NCBI RefSeq assembly: GCF_000002875.2 | Contig: NC_009413.2 | Coordinates: 491,323 to 555,322 of the forward strand | Origin: Leishmania infantum JPCM5 | Lineage: Eukaryota; Euglenozoa; Kinetoplastea; Trypanosomatida; Trypanosomatidae | DNA length: 64,000 bases | Direction of reading: 5' to 3' | Shown: piece after piece, positions 9,983 through 21,423 of the stretch | How positions within the stretch are numbered: the first letter of the stretch is position 1 | How the letters are laid out: every line of letters begins with the position of its first letter | Notes under the pieces: generated by a model | The model's database searches: none | What the model was told of the DNA's origin: nothing | The model's input: the letters and a program-made list of their open reading frames with translations, nothing else | Made by a program: the position numbers and the translations under genes

Positions 9983-11398
9983 GGACCTCGTCACCGCCGC
10001 CGTCTACGCCGCTAGTAAAGGGTGTTGCGCTCCCCAGTGAGAACGTGGCGGTGATGTTGCATGCACCGTGTGCTCGCACAGTTTGCGTGCGTTTGTGATC
10101 GCTGCGAGCGAAAGCGTCCCCTGTTGCCCTCCTGTTTCCTTATAAAAGTGTATTCTCTATGTGTTCTGGACATTCTCGAGCGCCGCACCTTGAGCGCATG
10201 TCTTTCTGGCTCTCGCGCTCCACATTATTTACTCTCCTTCACACAGTTGCGCTGTCGACAACGTGCCCCACCGCCAACAGCGCTGCGAAGCAACGACTGT
10301 AGAAGCTGAAGGGCAGCAGCGCGGCAACCATTCGGGAGGCACGTGCCATGATGGCCGTGCCTTTGTACCTGCAAGCGCTTGGGCTGGCAGATCCCCTCTG
10401 ACGCTGAAGCGAAACACGCCACTCCGCTCGCACACGGTATATGGCTTTCTGATGCTTCTTCATTGTTGTTGTTTTGTGCTTGCCCTTTGACTCCCATCAT
10501 GGATGAATGACCTTCTCTTGCCCTCTTCCGGTGCACGTCTCTGACGCCGCCGTCCTTGTCTTGCACCACTGCCACTACCTCCTCCTCCGGGAAGTGCACC
10601 CATGCGCACTCCTAAAGCGCATCTGCTGCTTATTGTTGACATAACGACACGTGCACACACACACAGCGGCCAATACGCATCTGTGCCCCCCCCCTTCTAC
10701 CCCTTGGAGGAGCGAAAGAGGTGAGCGTGTGCCGCTGAAGGAGGAAGACGACGGGGAAAGCACGAAAAGGCGAAGCAACTCACCCCACCAACTCCGCAAG
10801 ACAAGGCTTTAGGAGGAGGTGGCGCGAGGGGGAGGCCAAACAACTGTGAAGAAGTGCTGGTGCCTCTCTCACCAGTTTGCTCGTCAGCGGTTCTCCGCTC
10901 CCTTCTTTTCTGTCGTCTTCGCTCTTCATCCCTTCTTTTTGTTTTCTGTGCTTCCTGGTGACTTTGCTGCCCACCACACCACCCCCTCTCGTACCCTGTA
11001 CCTCCTCCACCCCTCAGTGGCACGCCGATTCCCTCCTTTGCTTTGTTTGTTTCTTTTTGCCGGCAGCGCACGAGCACGTGCACACAGGAACACACACACA
11101 CACACACACACACAGGCACACAGGCACACAGAGCACCGTGTTTCCTCTCGGTTTCTCTCCATCATCCCCCTCCCTCCCTCCCTGCTGCTTCTATACCAAC
11201 TTGCATTCATCATCTTTTTTTTTTGTTTTCGGTTTGTTGTGCTAAAACGAAACGTTTTACGCGTGCTTTGGTTTCTCACCGACACGCACGCATACCCACA
11301 CCCACACCCCACTTGTTTATAGCGTATTGTGTCTGCCTCCGCATCCGCGTCGCCTGCCAGAGCGCGCACCACTACATCGCACCGCGTCTCCCACGACC
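9983..11398 (+). other. Intergenic region with CA repeat and polypyrimidine tracts
   Basis: About 1.4 kb of non-coding DNA. From 10240 to 10480 there is a GC-rich stretch of unclear origin. A CA microsatellite lies at about 11091-11114. Pyrimidine-rich runs at 11160-11190 and 11215-11240 precede the next gene and are likely trans-splicing signals. No gene is supported here. Confidence 0.6.
11091..11114 (+). repeat. CA microsatellite
   Basis: About twelve CA units followed by imperfect CACAGG repeats, upstream of lipase 1. Confidence 0.8.
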
Positions 11399-14300
11399 AT
11401 GCTCTCTGCCAGCTGCCACAACGATGAGCCCTCTGCCGCGACTGCTGGACAGGCGCCTGCGGGTCGTGGGCAGCTGCATCCGTCGACACCATCGTGCTTT
11501 TCTGCAGCGCCGGACGTTCTGCCTGTTGAGCTACAGGTGGAGACCATGTCCTCCCTATCTAGTCGCGTGTTCCTGTACGTGTGGTACGCCGTCCTGGTGG
11601 TGGCGTTGGTGGTGCAGTCCAACGTGCGCTTGCAGTGGAGCAGCCGCAATTTCTGCGGGGCGGCGGAAGAGGTGTCTGTCTACCATTTGGATGAATGGAA
11701 CAGTAGTGCCTGCCTGACTTGGGAGGCGTACTGGGTGCGAGAGGTTTATCCACCGAGACGGTCACGGGGTTACTCGCAACAGCAGCAGTGGATGTCGCTG
11801 GAGGGAGCCGGCGTAGTAGCCGACACGACTCGAGCGTTGGAGAGCGGTGACTCAGCTGGTTATCGATACGTGGCGTGGCCCCCAATGGATGGGGTACTGC
11901 GTGCCAGATCTGCCTGCGGCTCCTGCAACGGCGGTGACGCAGCCGTCCCGTCTGAGCAGTGCCTCTCTCCGCACTCACCTCAGGAGGCGAGAGAGGTGGG
12001 CAGTGCTTCGGTGCACCAGCGCGCTGCTACGTCTTTCTCGCCGCCGGACTCCTCCTTGGAAGTCAGGAGCGCATGGGCTTCGAGCGGCTCCGCTATGCCG
12101 CTGTCGCCGCTGACAGGCCCGACGATGCCGCCGCTACACCTCAAGTACAAGCTGCGTTGGACAGCACAAGCTCTGAGCGGCGTGCTGGATCACCAACTCA
12201 ATCGATTCCTGCACGTCTTCATTAGCCTTGCCTCGCCTTTGGCCATAGAAACGGGAATGCCGTCTGCCAGTGCGACCTGGGGTAGCTCTGTGAAGCATTC
12301 GCTCTGGGGTGCGCCACAGCGAGTCTACGAAGTCCTTGTAGCACTGGAAGAGACATCGCTCGCGCCGTGTGAAAACAACTCGGAGAGCAGCAGCGGGGGA
12401 GGCTGGGGCAGTGACGGTGACAGCAGTAGCATGAGCGACCAGCCAAAGTACGTGTACACGTATCGCGCAAGCGTAACCTGCCGGCGTGATGCGCCGCGCT
12501 GCAGCAACATCGTGCTCCCCTCCAGTGTGGTGATCCCAGCCAACCACAGCCAGCTTACCTTGACACTGATCGACGTGGACGCTGAGCTGGCGGAGGCGTC
12601 ACTGCGCAGCTTCATGATTGGCCACGGTGATGATGACGACCTGGATGCGGTGCCGACGTCGCGCCTCCTCGCATGCGAGGGCGCTCTTGCAGGCGCAGTC
12701 GACTCACCCTGCACGCATCAAGGGCCAGCAGCGCGGCGCACTCCTCTGGCATCGAACGCGACACCGCGGCCGGCCCCTTCGAGTGCGGTAGGGGTCATGT
12801 ATCAACGTTCGCAGTACACGATCGGTACGCTGGTGTTTCGCTACTTTTTCCTCCTTGTGACTCTTGTCTCGATGCTCCGCTTCCTCTACAGCAGTCGGCA
12901 GGCGCACCGCATGAGGTTTGAGCAGAAATGGACGTTGACGGCTCAAATCGGGCTCATCTTCTACCTCAATCCTGTCTACTGGTGGTGCATCTACGCCGGC
13001 GAGGGCACGCGAAGGGGCAGTGCGAACGGCATTGGCGGCGCGAACGACGGGACGCCAACGACACTGCCTGCGCTTGCCCGTTTTCTTTTACAACTGCTAC
13101 GCCTCCTCCTCTACTATGTTGAGTTCCACGTTCCGACGCACTTTGCGGCGCTCATCGTGTGCTACGTATGGAGCATCATCGCCGGCTCGTTTCGCTGGCG
13201 CGTGCCCACCAACAATGCTGCTGCGGCGGAATCCAGGCACGCGCTCCACCCTCCAGCGGCGACGCGGAGTTCGACGTCCGCGTCTGCCGCACAGGAGGGT
13301 GATCCGCAGCCGTCGGCTAGGTCATCTCACGTGTCTGCTGCCGATCTCTCGGCTGAGGCAGGTGCACAGGCGGTGCCGAGCTCAAAGGTGGCGCGTTTCC
13401 GTGCGCGAGTCTTGCTGCTTTCGTTTCTTGCCCTCGTCACGAGTCTCGACGTGGCCAAGTGCTGCTTGGAGGAGAAGGGCGTCGGTGGGAGCGAGCTGAC
13501 ATGCAAGAGCCCGATGTGCCTCCGTGTTGACAAGTGCATTGGCTATCTTCTTCTGTGCGGGATTTTGTCAAGCGGGGTGGGGCTCTACTGGCTGCGCCGC
13601 AACCTCGCCCGCCACCCGTACCTCTCCACCCGTCCCCAGCAGCTTGCCTGCCGCATTATGATCTTCATGTACTTCACGGGTGGCATCTACAGCGTTGCCC
13701 AGGTAGCCCTGCTGGACGCCCTCTACGCGCAGCTGCTGGGGGTCATCTACTACCAGCCCCTCGTCCAGCTCCCTCATCTGCTGGTGCTAACGAGTTTGGT
13801 GAACCACATGACGTATGTGTACACGACAACGCAGTCGTCGCTACAGATCCCGCTGCGGCCGAACGATCCACGCTGGAAGCGCGTCGGCTGGTCATCGCGG
13901 TGGTACCGCTGGCTGAACTCGCACGGCGGAAGCCTGTACGTCTTCTTTAGCGAGGCGGAGGAGCGGCTGTTTTACGACGTGCAGGTGGCCTATCAGCTGG
14001 CGAAGTGTACGTGCAAGCTGGAGAAGAGGCAGAAGAAGAAGAGCAAAAAGAGCGCCGAACCGCCGAAGGCGAGGGCGGGGGAAAGGGCAGAGGCTGGCGG
14101 CGAGGGCGACGGCGGCCAACATCGGCGTCGACCTTCACTGACGCAGAGCGGGCGGGACATCAACGCAGCTGGTGTCGAGGGCCTCCAGGGTGGCAACCAT
14201 TTTACGCCACCGCTCCTGCCACCAGTCGACACTTCCGCTTCCGCTGCTGCTGTTGCTACGGCTGTCCCTTCCACGGTAGGCAGAGAGGTGGCCGAGGATG

Positions 14301-16561
14301 CAGGGTTCGTCGATCCACCATCGCGGGAAGAGAGCGACTGGCTTCCGCCTTTCGACATGGCAGGTCGACGCCTTACGCTGTCCACCATCACCACCCACCC
14401 GTCTACCTCCTCTTGGAGTCGAATGGCCTACGCTGACAACGGCGACAGCGACGAGCAGATCAGGACGCACGACAACTCGAGTTCGCCAAACCTGGGTCGG
14501 TCTGTCAGCTGTGAAGACGAGCCACGCGCACTAACGGCGTCGTGCAACTCCGCAGACACGATGCCTGGCGGTGGACTGGAAGTCGGCGGCACGCCTGCCT
14601 TGCCACAGCCCTTGTCGGCTTCGGACGCCGACGACGCAGCGGCCGGTTGCAGCTTTCTTCTCTCGCAGAGCGGAGGGGCTCCGCGCTACGCGTCGAGCCG
14701 CGCCGCCGGCCGTATGCCGGACCCACGGCATGGTGCCGAGAGCAGGCTGGTGGACGGCACAGCGACGTTCCTCGACTTTCTTGCCGAAACGAGCGTTGAC
14801 CGTCCACTGCGTGTGCGGCTGCGGCAACGAGCGCGGCAGAGCTTCGTATTCTTCAACTTGGAGACCGCGATCGACTGCCTGAATTTGTCGCGGGAGGCGT
14901 ACGCGGTTCAGGAGAGCCGCGGCGACAAGTTTATCTGCACAGGCATCCAGGTAAACGCGGCCGAGGTACCGAGGGTGGCGCTGGGGTTTGTGGAGCGCGT
15001 CGCCATGGCGCTGCTCGGCCTGTGCTTCAAGCCATCTCCACACGTGTGCCATGCCCTCGATGACAGCGGCGAAGAGGACGCGGCGGCGGCCATATCATTC
15101 ACGTCGGGGGATGATAGGACGCCACTCTTGGATGAACGTCGCCCATCTCTATCCCGATCCCCCTCACGTGCCCCACCTGGCGCAGAGGTTGCGTCATCGG
15201 CGACACGGGCGGCTCAGGCTGATCCGGCGGCGGCGGCAGCTTTACTTCACGGCAGCAGCAGCAGCGCTAGAAGCGGCAGCTGCCAGCCCCTTTTTCGGAA
15301 ACCCACCCCTGCGGCCTTTGCAACATCGCCTTGTGTTGGCGGGACCTCGTCACCGCCAGGTGCTACCGCAGCCGGCGCATCTTCCTCTTCTTCCTCTCCT
15401 TCCAAGAGGATTGGGTCGTTCCCGACGAGCGCCTCGGCAGCGACCGCCAACGCCGGAGCCGACACTGTGCGACTGCCACACATGAATGTGGAGCAGTACG
15501 GCTACCATCGTGTCGCTGTCCTGGAGACGCGTGGGGTTCAGGTCGTGGTGGTGCGCATGGACACGTCAGGCTCCTGCCCGGTGCACGTCGGCAAGGCGCC
15601 GCGCCTCGTCATCGCCTTCCGCGGTACCGACAACGTGGCGAACGTGATGGAGGACATACGGTTCCGGCAGCGCACGTGGAAGGAGATGGAGACGCCGACC
15701 CTGTCGTCCCGGGCGTCTGTGCACAGCGGGTTCCTAGAGCTGTGGATGTCGCTGAAGGAACGGGTGATTGACGTGGTGCTGAGGGAGCTGCGCAGCCAGT
15801 GTACACCGTTTGAGGAGTCAAGCGCCGAGGTCTCTGCTGCTGGCACGACAGGCCACGCAGAGGAGGGTGCGAGTACCGCGGCCGGCCGCTCACCGTCGCG
15901 GGCGGGCCACGACATGTTTCATACTACGGTGCCATTCTCTGATATCTGGACGTTGCGACGCAACAGCGGCGGCAGGGGTTGCGCTGACCCTCGCGAGGGT
16001 GCCTTTGGCAGTAAGCAAGGCGGCTCCGAGGGCTTCATGCGCGTCTATGTCACCGGCCACAGTCTTGGTGGTGCGCTGGCGTCTCTGTGCGCCTACACGC
16101 TGCGCCGCATGCTGCTGCTCATCCAATACCCGGAACCGGATCTCGTCGTCTACACATTCGGCCAGCCTCGCATCGGCAACTTCGTCTTCAAACAGTACTA
16201 CAACCGCGCCGTGCCGTGCACCTTCCGCGTTGTGAACGAGAGCGACGCTGTTTCCGGCTTCAACTTCTTCGGCGGCCACCACGTTGGCGTCCAGGTGAAC
16301 ATTGACCGCCACGGCAACTACATCTGCAAGCCCATGTACATTGAGCGCATGTTCCGGCCCACGCGCGGGCGCGGATTCGCTCTCGCGAACCACACCATCT
16401 CGGCCTACGCGAGTTCACTGAATGCGATGGCCAACGTTTACACACACGGCGCGTGCCCTTTGCGGTGCCGCCAGCCCTACATGGGCGAGATCGTGTCGGT
16501 GAGCAGCACCAACAGCGAGGAGGACACCCGCAACGCGGCGACGGCCGGGGAGGAGGACTAA
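11399..16561 (+). CDS. Polytopic membrane protein with C-terminal class 3 lipase domain (paralogue 1)
   Basis: A 1720-residue protein from the first in-frame ATG. One hydrophobic helix at about 56-78 is followed by a soluble, probably luminal or extracellular domain to about 473. A bundle of about seven hydrophobic helices follows (about 474-500, 511-535, 558-600, 671-691, 713-733, 753-777, 790-808). A motif at the second bundle helix, EQKW followed by YLNPVY, resembles the EQKW...YNDP motif of Wntless/TMEM181 proteins. After about 280 low-complexity residues comes a lipase class 3 domain from about 1150: FRGT at 1407-1410, GHSLGG with nucleophile Ser1555, and probable Asp1616 and His1628, so the triad looks complete. 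The reaction is presumably hydrolysis of acylglycerol or phospholipid, as in diacylglycerol lipase-type enzymes; the substrate is unknown. A paralogue lies downstream of HSP100. Confidence 0.85.
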   Translation: MLSASCHNDEPSAATAGQAPAGRGQLHPSTPSCFSAAPDVLPVELQVETMSSLSSRVFLYVWYAVLVVALVVQSNVRLQWSSRNFCGAAEEVSVYHLDEWNSSACLTWEAYWVREVYPPRRSRGYSQQQQWMSLEGAGVVADTTRALESGDSAGYRYVAWPPMDGVLRARSACGSCNGGDAAVPSEQCLSPHSPQEAREVGSASVHQRAATSFSPPDSSLEVRSAWASSGSAMPLSPLTGPTMPPLHLKYKLRWTAQALSGVLDHQLNRFLHVFISLASPLAIETGMPSASATWGSSVKHSLWGAPQRVYEVLVALEETSLAPCENNSESSSGGGWGSDGDSSSMSDQPKYVYTYRASVTCRRDAPRCSNIVLPSSVVIPANHSQLTLTLIDVDAELAEASLRSFMIGHGDDDDLDAVPTSRLLACEGALAGAVDSPCTHQGPAARRTPLASNATPRPAPSSAVGVMYQRSQYTIGTLVFRYFFLLVTLVSMLRFLYSSRQAHRMRFEQKWTLTAQIGLIFYLNPVYWWCIYAGEGTRRGSANGIGGANDGTPTTLPALARFLLQLLRLLLYYVEFHVPTHFAALIVCYVWSIIAGSFRWRVPTNNAAAAESRHALHPPAATRSSTSASAAQEGDPQPSARSSHVSAADLSAEAGAQAVPSSKVARFRARVLLLSFLALVTSLDVAKCCLEEKGVGGSELTCKSPMCLRVDKCIGYLLLCGILSSGVGLYWLRRNLARHPYLSTRPQQLACRIMIFMYFTGGIYSVAQVALLDALYAQLLGVIYYQPLVQLPHLLVLTSLVNHMTYVYTTTQSSLQIPLRPNDPRWKRVGWSSRWYRWLNSHGGSLYVFFSEAEERLFYDVQVAYQLAKCTCKLEKRQKKKSKKSAEPPKARAGERAEAGGEGDGGQHRRRPSLTQSGRDINAAGVEGLQGGNHFTPPLLPPVDTSASAAAVATAVPSTVGREVAEDAGFVDPPSREESDWLPPFDMAGRRLTLSTITTHPSTSSWSRMAYADNGDSDEQIRTHDNSSSPNLGRSVSCEDEPRALTASCNSADTMPGGGLEVGGTPALPQPLSASDADDAAAGCSFLLSQSGGAPRYASSRAAGRMPDPRHGAESRLVDGTATFLDFLAETSVDRPLRVRLRQRARQSFVFFNLETAIDCLNLSREAYAVQESRGDKFICTGIQVNAAEVPRVALGFVERVAMALLGLCFKPSPHVCHALDDSGEEDAAAAISFTSGDDRTPLLDERRPSLSRSPSRAPPGAEVASSATRAAQADPAAAAALLHGSSSSARSGSCQPLFRKPTPAAFATSPCVGGTSSPPGATAAGASSSSSSPSKRIGSFPTSASAATANAGADTVRLPHMNVEQYGYHRVAVLETRGVQVVVVRMDTSGSCPVHVGKAPRLVIAFRGTDNVANVMEDIRFRQRTWKEMETPTLSSRASVHSGFLELWMSLKERVIDVVLRELRSQCTPFEESSAEVSAAGTTGHAEEGASTAAGRSPSRAGHDMFHTTVPFSDIWTLRRNSGGRGCADPREGAFGSKQGGSEGFMRVYVTGHSLGGALASLCAYTLRRMLLLIQYPEPDLVVYTFGQPRIGNFVFKQYYNRAVPCTFRVVNESDAVSGFNFFGGHHVGVQVNIDRHGNYICKPMYIERMFRPTRGRGFALANHTISAYASSLNAMANVYTHGACPLRCRQPYMGEIVSVSSTNSEEDTRNAATAGEED

Positions 16562-18819
16562 CAACCTGCACGGTTGACCCTGCGCTTCCTGCAACGAGAG
16601 GCGTCGGAGGGATACCGACGGTGCGTCGAGTTGAACAGAAGGAAGACACCATAAAGGAGCGAGGAGGGTGTGTGGGCGGGGGACTCGTCGTTGGAGTCTT
16701 AGCTATCCTTCTCGTTTTATCGACCAACTGTCGTCGCTCTCATGGCGTGCGTTGCTGTGCGAGGTTTGGAACTCTTCGTTCACGCTATGCTTTTGGATCC
16801 TCTGCCGCTTTCCTTTCCCCACCGCAGGTGCACGTGCCTCTTGCCTTTTTTTGTCGCGTAGCACTTTCCCCACCAGAGTGTCGTGGAGGACATGCTCGTC
16901 ACATGCACTCGGTGCCATCGACCGACCAAGCGAAGAAACGTAACCAACAGACCGCAGGAAGACGTGAAAACGAAAGCAAAAGAGGTGGGCGTGCGTGACA
17001 GAGGCAAAGGAACATTTGCGCACACGCCGGGCGGCTCTGCTTCAACAGGCGCTACTCCGTCTCCTTTCTCTGCGGCAGGGAATTTTCGCAGTTTCGATGA
17101 TGAACTTGCGCCTTGCCTTTCTCAAGGGAGCGTGCCTCGACGACTTTACGAGGCGGAGGGGGAGGAAAAGGAAGCGCTTGCTCTCCTCGCGTCATTTCCC
17201 CTTGACGGTCGGCGTAGTTCTTTCACGATAACGGGCATGACGCGCTGACCCCAGCACCACTTCTACCCTCCTCTCATCTCTTTCTCTCTGCGACATCTCC
17301 ATCGCTCTCACTTGCAATGCCCCTTCTCCTCCTCTTCTCCAACCATCCTTGTTTTTTCACGCACATGTTCCCCACCACATGCACACGTGCAAACTACACG
17401 CATACATCTTTCACATTAACCCTCACCTGCAGGCTACAAAACATATCACGCTCTCTATCTCTCTATTTCCCCCTCACCCGTATTATTACAGTCGCGAGAC
17501 ATCAAAAAACAAGCAAACAACACGAGCGTATTGAAGCCCGCGCTGTTGTTGGTTGTTGGCTTTATTGTTGGTGTGTGCTTCTTACCTCTTCCGTCGCTTC
17601 CCGCCCCCTCTTCCTCTCTTCGTCACGTCGGCTTCTTCACTTCCGCTGTTTTTTTTTTTCGTGTTTGTCTTCTCTGTGTGTGCTCTCTTTTTTACTTTTT
17701 GGATATTACTACTGCCGGGTCGTAACTCGTTTCACTCGCCGTCGTTGTCCTTCGCTGCACCGTGTGCTGCCGGGGCTTGGTGCCGGATTTTTACTTTCTC
17801 GACTCCCCCTTCTCTCTATCCTCGTGTCATTTCGTGTGCTGTCGTCTCGCTTCGCTTTTGGGCCGTCCACTCGCGAGTCGTGCAGTGAAACAGAGCGACA
17901 GGACGACGTACGGGGAAAAAAAGGAGGGCCAAAACACGGAGAGTCAGCCCACTACTCCGCCCGGTGCACCTGCCGCGCCGCGCCCCTCCTGCTTCTCCGC
18001 TTCTCACCACATTAGACTTTGGCGACGAAACGAGTGCGGCTAAGCCCCACCGACGCGAAGACGATTTGAAAGGGCACCTGCGCTGCCCAACGCCTCGTTT
18101 TTATTGCTCCGTGTGAGTCTTTTCAATTCCAATCGTTGCTGTTGCTTTCGCTGAGCGTTTTCGGTACGCGCGCTCTCTCTGTCTCTCCATTGGCCAGTCG
18201 GCTAACAGGCGTACAACGGAAGCGCAAAAAACAACAACTACCATCACCACCACCACAACGGGAAAGACAGATCCAGCACCACATCATACAAGGACATCCA
18301 GAGAGACGCGCAGTATCCCGCTCCCTTTCTTTATCTCGTCCATTTCGTCGTTCCGGTGTCCCTTCCCTCGCACGTGCCGCCTTTAAGCTCTTTATGCGCT
18401 TCCTTTTTCTTTCTTTCCTTTTTCGCTCGCGTGAAGTGGCCTGCCTCGCTTGTCTGCCGTGGACGTGCTTGCTCGTTGAGTTTTTGCCGCCTCATCGAGC
18501 ATCCAAAGAGGGAAAAGAACAAAACAGACACAGCTGGGCATCCACGCGTACCCACAGACGCACCAGCGGCGAACAGAAAACAAGCTCGCTCATCTCTTCC
18601 TCTTTCTGTGTACATGTGAGAAGCGGTGAAATAACACGGGCAAACACGCGAAACGGAGGACCCACGCGTTGCCGGTTCTTGTAAAGAGGATACAAGTCTT
18701 ACTTTCTCTCCTCTCTGGCACACACACACACACACACACCGTCTCCGACCCACCTTTGTTTTTATTCTGCATCCTTCCCTTGAACTCTCCCGTATTCCCC
18801 CTTCTCTCTTTCTGTAGTC
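16562..18819 (+). other. Intergenic region upstream of HSP100 (3' UTR of lipase 1, 5' UTR of HSP100)
   Basis: About 2.25 kb without a supportable gene. The first 700 bases are mixed composition, then T/C-rich from 17240. Pyrimidine-rich runs are common between 17240 and 18480. A CA microsatellite lies at about 18719-18739. A last pyrimidine tract ends in AG at 18816-18817, two bases before the HSP100 start. Because that AG would leave almost no leader, an upstream acceptor is more likely to be used. Confidence 0.6.
18719..18739 (+). repeat. CA microsatellite in HSP100 leader region
   Basis: About ten CA units, roughly 80 bases upstream of the HSP100 ATG. Confidence 0.8.
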
Positions 18820-21423
18820 ATGACGACACAGCAGCCAGAATGGACGCAGGCGGCGTCGGACTTGATGGCGCGCACCGCGGCATTGGCACGCAAGAAGGCA
18901 AACGGCTACCTCGACCCCGTGCACCTCGCCTACGTCATGTTTGAAGATGAAAACAGTCTTGCCTCTCGTGTCGTGCGCAAGCTCGGGGCCGCCTCAGTGA
19001 AGGATGGACTGGAGGCGCGTGTTGACGCGATTCCCACGCAGATGCCTGCGCCCACGCAGCCGCGGCCCAACTCGGACATGATGCGTGTAATGAACACGGC
19101 GGAGCAGGAGCGTGTTGCCCTCGGTGACACCCTCATGGCCGCTGACCACTTTCTCCTGGCCCTGCACGAGAGCAAGGAGGTTGGCAGAATCCTGGATGCT
19201 GCAGGGGCTGGCAAGAAGGCGATTCGCGCCACGCTGCTCGAGATGCGCAAGGGGAAAAAGATAAACTCCGACTTCCAAGACGACAACTACGAGTCGCTGA
19301 ACAAGTACGCAGTTGATCTCTGCAAGCAGGCGGAGGACGGAAAGCTGGACCCGGTTATTGGTCGCGCAGACGAGATTCTGCGCACTATCCGTGTGCTGTC
19401 ACGTCGCACCAAGAACAACCCGGTGCTGATCGGGGAGCCTGGAGTGGGTAAGACCGCGATTGTGGAAGGCATTGCGCAGCAGGTGGTGCGAGGCGACGTG
19501 CCGGACACTCTCTCAGGTATTCGCATCTTCTCACTGGACATGGGCGCGCTGATCGCCGGCGCCAAGTACCGCGGCGAGTTCGAGGAGCGCCTGAAGGCCG
19601 TGCTGAATGAGGTGAAGGAAAGCGACAATAAGATCATCCTCTTCATTGACGAGATCCACCTCGTGCTCGGCGCCGGCAAGTCCGACGGCGCGATGGACGC
19701 CGCGAATCTGCTGAAGCCGCTGCTGGCCCGTGGCGAGCTGCGCACGATCGGTGCCACGACGCTCGAGGAGTACCGCCAGTACGTGGAGAAGGACGCCGCC
19801 TTCGAGCGCCGCTTCATGCCAGTGCAGGTGAATGAGCCGTCTGTCGAGGAGTGTACGAGCATCCTGCGTGGTCTGAAAGACCGCTACGAGCAGCACCACG
19901 GTGTGCAGATCACGGACAAGGCCGTTGTGGTGGCGGCGCAGTTGGCTGGCCGCTACATTACGAACCGCTTTCTGCCGGATAAGGCTATTGACCTTATTGA
20001 TGAAGCGTGCGCCAACGTGCGCGTGACGTTGTCGTCGCGGCCGGCCGAAATCGACGCCCTCGAGCGCAAGAAGCGCCAGCTGGAGATCGAGGAGAAGGCG
20101 CTGCAGCGCGACAAGGACGCATCGGCCAAGGAGCGGCTGAAAGCCGTGAAGGCGGAGATTCAGAAGGTGGAGGAGAAGCTTGGCCCACTTCTTGCCAAGT
20201 ACGAGCAAGAGCGTGGCCGTATCGACGAGCTGCAGGCAACGCAGGCAAAGCTGGACGAGAAGAAGGTGAAGCTAGAGCGGGCGGAGCGGATGCGTGACAT
20301 GGAGACGGCAGCAGATCTTAAATACAATGTCATCCCGATCCTCCAGGACAGGATCCGATCCCTCAAGGAGGAGATCGAGAAGCAGAAGGCAACGATGCTG
20401 CAGGGCACCGTGACTGAGACGGACATCGCCACCGTTGTGTCGCGCTGGACCAATATCCCGGTGACAAAGCTGAGCCAGACCGAACGCGAGCGCCTGCTGC
20501 ACCTGGCCGACCAACTGCACCTCCGTGTGAAGGGCCAGGATGAGGCGGTGAGCCGTGTCGCGGAGGCTATTCTGCGCTCACGTGCGGGCCTGGCCCGCTC
20601 GGACCGGCCCACCGGCTCTTTCCTGTTTCTCGGCCCCACCGGCGTGGGCAAGACAGAGCTGTCCAAGGCCGTCGCCTCAGAGCTCTTCGACGATGCCAAG
20701 TACATGGTGCGACTGGACATGAGCGAGTACATGGAGCAGCACTCTGTGGCGCGGCTGATCGGCGCCCCGCCGGGGTACGTCGGCCACGAAGAAGGTGGCC
20801 AGCTGACGGAGCCGGTGCGCCGTCGCCCATACACGGTGGTGCTGCTGGATGAGGTGGAGAAGGCGCACCCGAACGTCTTCAACGTACTGCTGCAGGTGCT
20901 TGATGACGGGCGGTTGACTGACTCGCACGGCCGAACCGTGAATTTCTGCAACACGATCATCATCATGACATCCAACTTGGGTGCGCAGTATCTGCAGAAC
21001 ATGGACACCTCACCGAAGGCCTACGAAGTGGCACAGACACAGGTGATGGGCGAGGTGAGGAAGTTCTTTCGCCCGGAGTTCATCAACCGACTGGATGACA
21101 TCATCCTCTTCCGCTCTCTGGGCTTAAAGGAGATGACCGGCATCATCGACCTCATCACCGAGGAGCTCAATGGCCGTCTCAAGGACCAGTCCATCCGGGT
21201 TTCCCTCACAGAAGAGGCTAAGAACTACGTATTGGAGTCCGCCTTCGACGCGGATATGGGCGCTCGCCCACTACGGCGCTGGGTTGAGAAGAACATCACA
21301 ACAGAGCTCAGCCGCATGATCATCTCGCAAGAGCTGTCGCCGAACAGCACGGTGAAAGTGACTCTCAGCAGCAATCATAAAAAGCTCTCCTTCTCGGTGA
21401 AGCGGACGGCAGCGCAGACATGA
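18820..21423 (+). CDS. HSP100: HSP100 / ClpB-type AAA+ disaggregase
   Basis: An 867-residue Clp/Hsp100 hexameric ATPase that extracts and refolds aggregated proteins with Hsp70. Domain order: Clp N-domain repeats (1 to about 150); AAA+ domain 1 with Walker A GEPGVGKT at 205-212 and Walker B FIDE with Asp277/Glu278; ClpB coiled-coil middle domain rich in Lys/Glu (about 410-535); AAA+ domain 2 with Walker A GPTGVGKT at 605-612 and Walker B LLDE with Asp677/Glu678; C-terminal D2-small domain. All ATPase motifs are intact. There is no mitochondrial presequence, so it fits the cytosolic Leishmania form rather than the HSP78 type. The length matches the 867 residues I recall for Leishmania HSP100. 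Established knowledge: Leishmania HSP100 is induced by heat and in the amastigote stage and supports survival in host cells. Control is post-transcriptional, through flanking UTRs. It sits between two lipase paralogues. Confidence 0.97.
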   Translation: MTTQQPEWTQAASDLMARTAALARKKANGYLDPVHLAYVMFEDENSLASRVVRKLGAASVKDGLEARVDAIPTQMPAPTQPRPNSDMMRVMNTAEQERVALGDTLMAADHFLLALHESKEVGRILDAAGAGKKAIRATLLEMRKGKKINSDFQDDNYESLNKYAVDLCKQAEDGKLDPVIGRADEILRTIRVLSRRTKNNPVLIGEPGVGKTAIVEGIAQQVVRGDVPDTLSGIRIFSLDMGALIAGAKYRGEFEERLKAVLNEVKESDNKIILFIDEIHLVLGAGKSDGAMDAANLLKPLLARGELRTIGATTLEEYRQYVEKDAAFERRFMPVQVNEPSVEECTSILRGLKDRYEQHHGVQITDKAVVVAAQLAGRYITNRFLPDKAIDLIDEACANVRVTLSSRPAEIDALERKKRQLEIEEKALQRDKDASAKERLKAVKAEIQKVEEKLGPLLAKYEQERGRIDELQATQAKLDEKKVKLERAERMRDMETAADLKYNVIPILQDRIRSLKEEIEKQKATMLQGTVTETDIATVVSRWTNIPVTKLSQTERERLLHLADQLHLRVKGQDEAVSRVAEAILRSRAGLARSDRPTGSFLFLGPTGVGKTELSKAVASELFDDAKYMVRLDMSEYMEQHSVARLIGAPPGYVGHEEGGQLTEPVRRRPYTVVLLDEVEKAHPNVFNVLLQVLDDGRLTDSHGRTVNFCNTIIIMTSNLGAQYLQNMDTSPKAYEVAQTQVMGEVRKFFRPEFINRLDDIILFRSLGLKEMTGIIDLITEELNGRLKDQSIRVSLTEEAKNYVLESAFDADMGARPLRRWVEKNITTELSRMIISQELSPNSTVKVTLSSNHKKLSFSVKRTAAQT

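Noticed and set aside
10240..10480. Possible third, inverted SIDER remnant
   Set aside because: A short stretch (CCCCACCGCC...GCGAAGCA) resembles the reverse complement of the end of the 40-kb element, but the match does not continue and could be chance.
16892..17248. Frame with MLVTCTRCHRPTK start and two Cys like a zinc-binding motif
   Set aside because: Only one CxxC pair, no second half, short, and inside the expected UTR of lipase 1.
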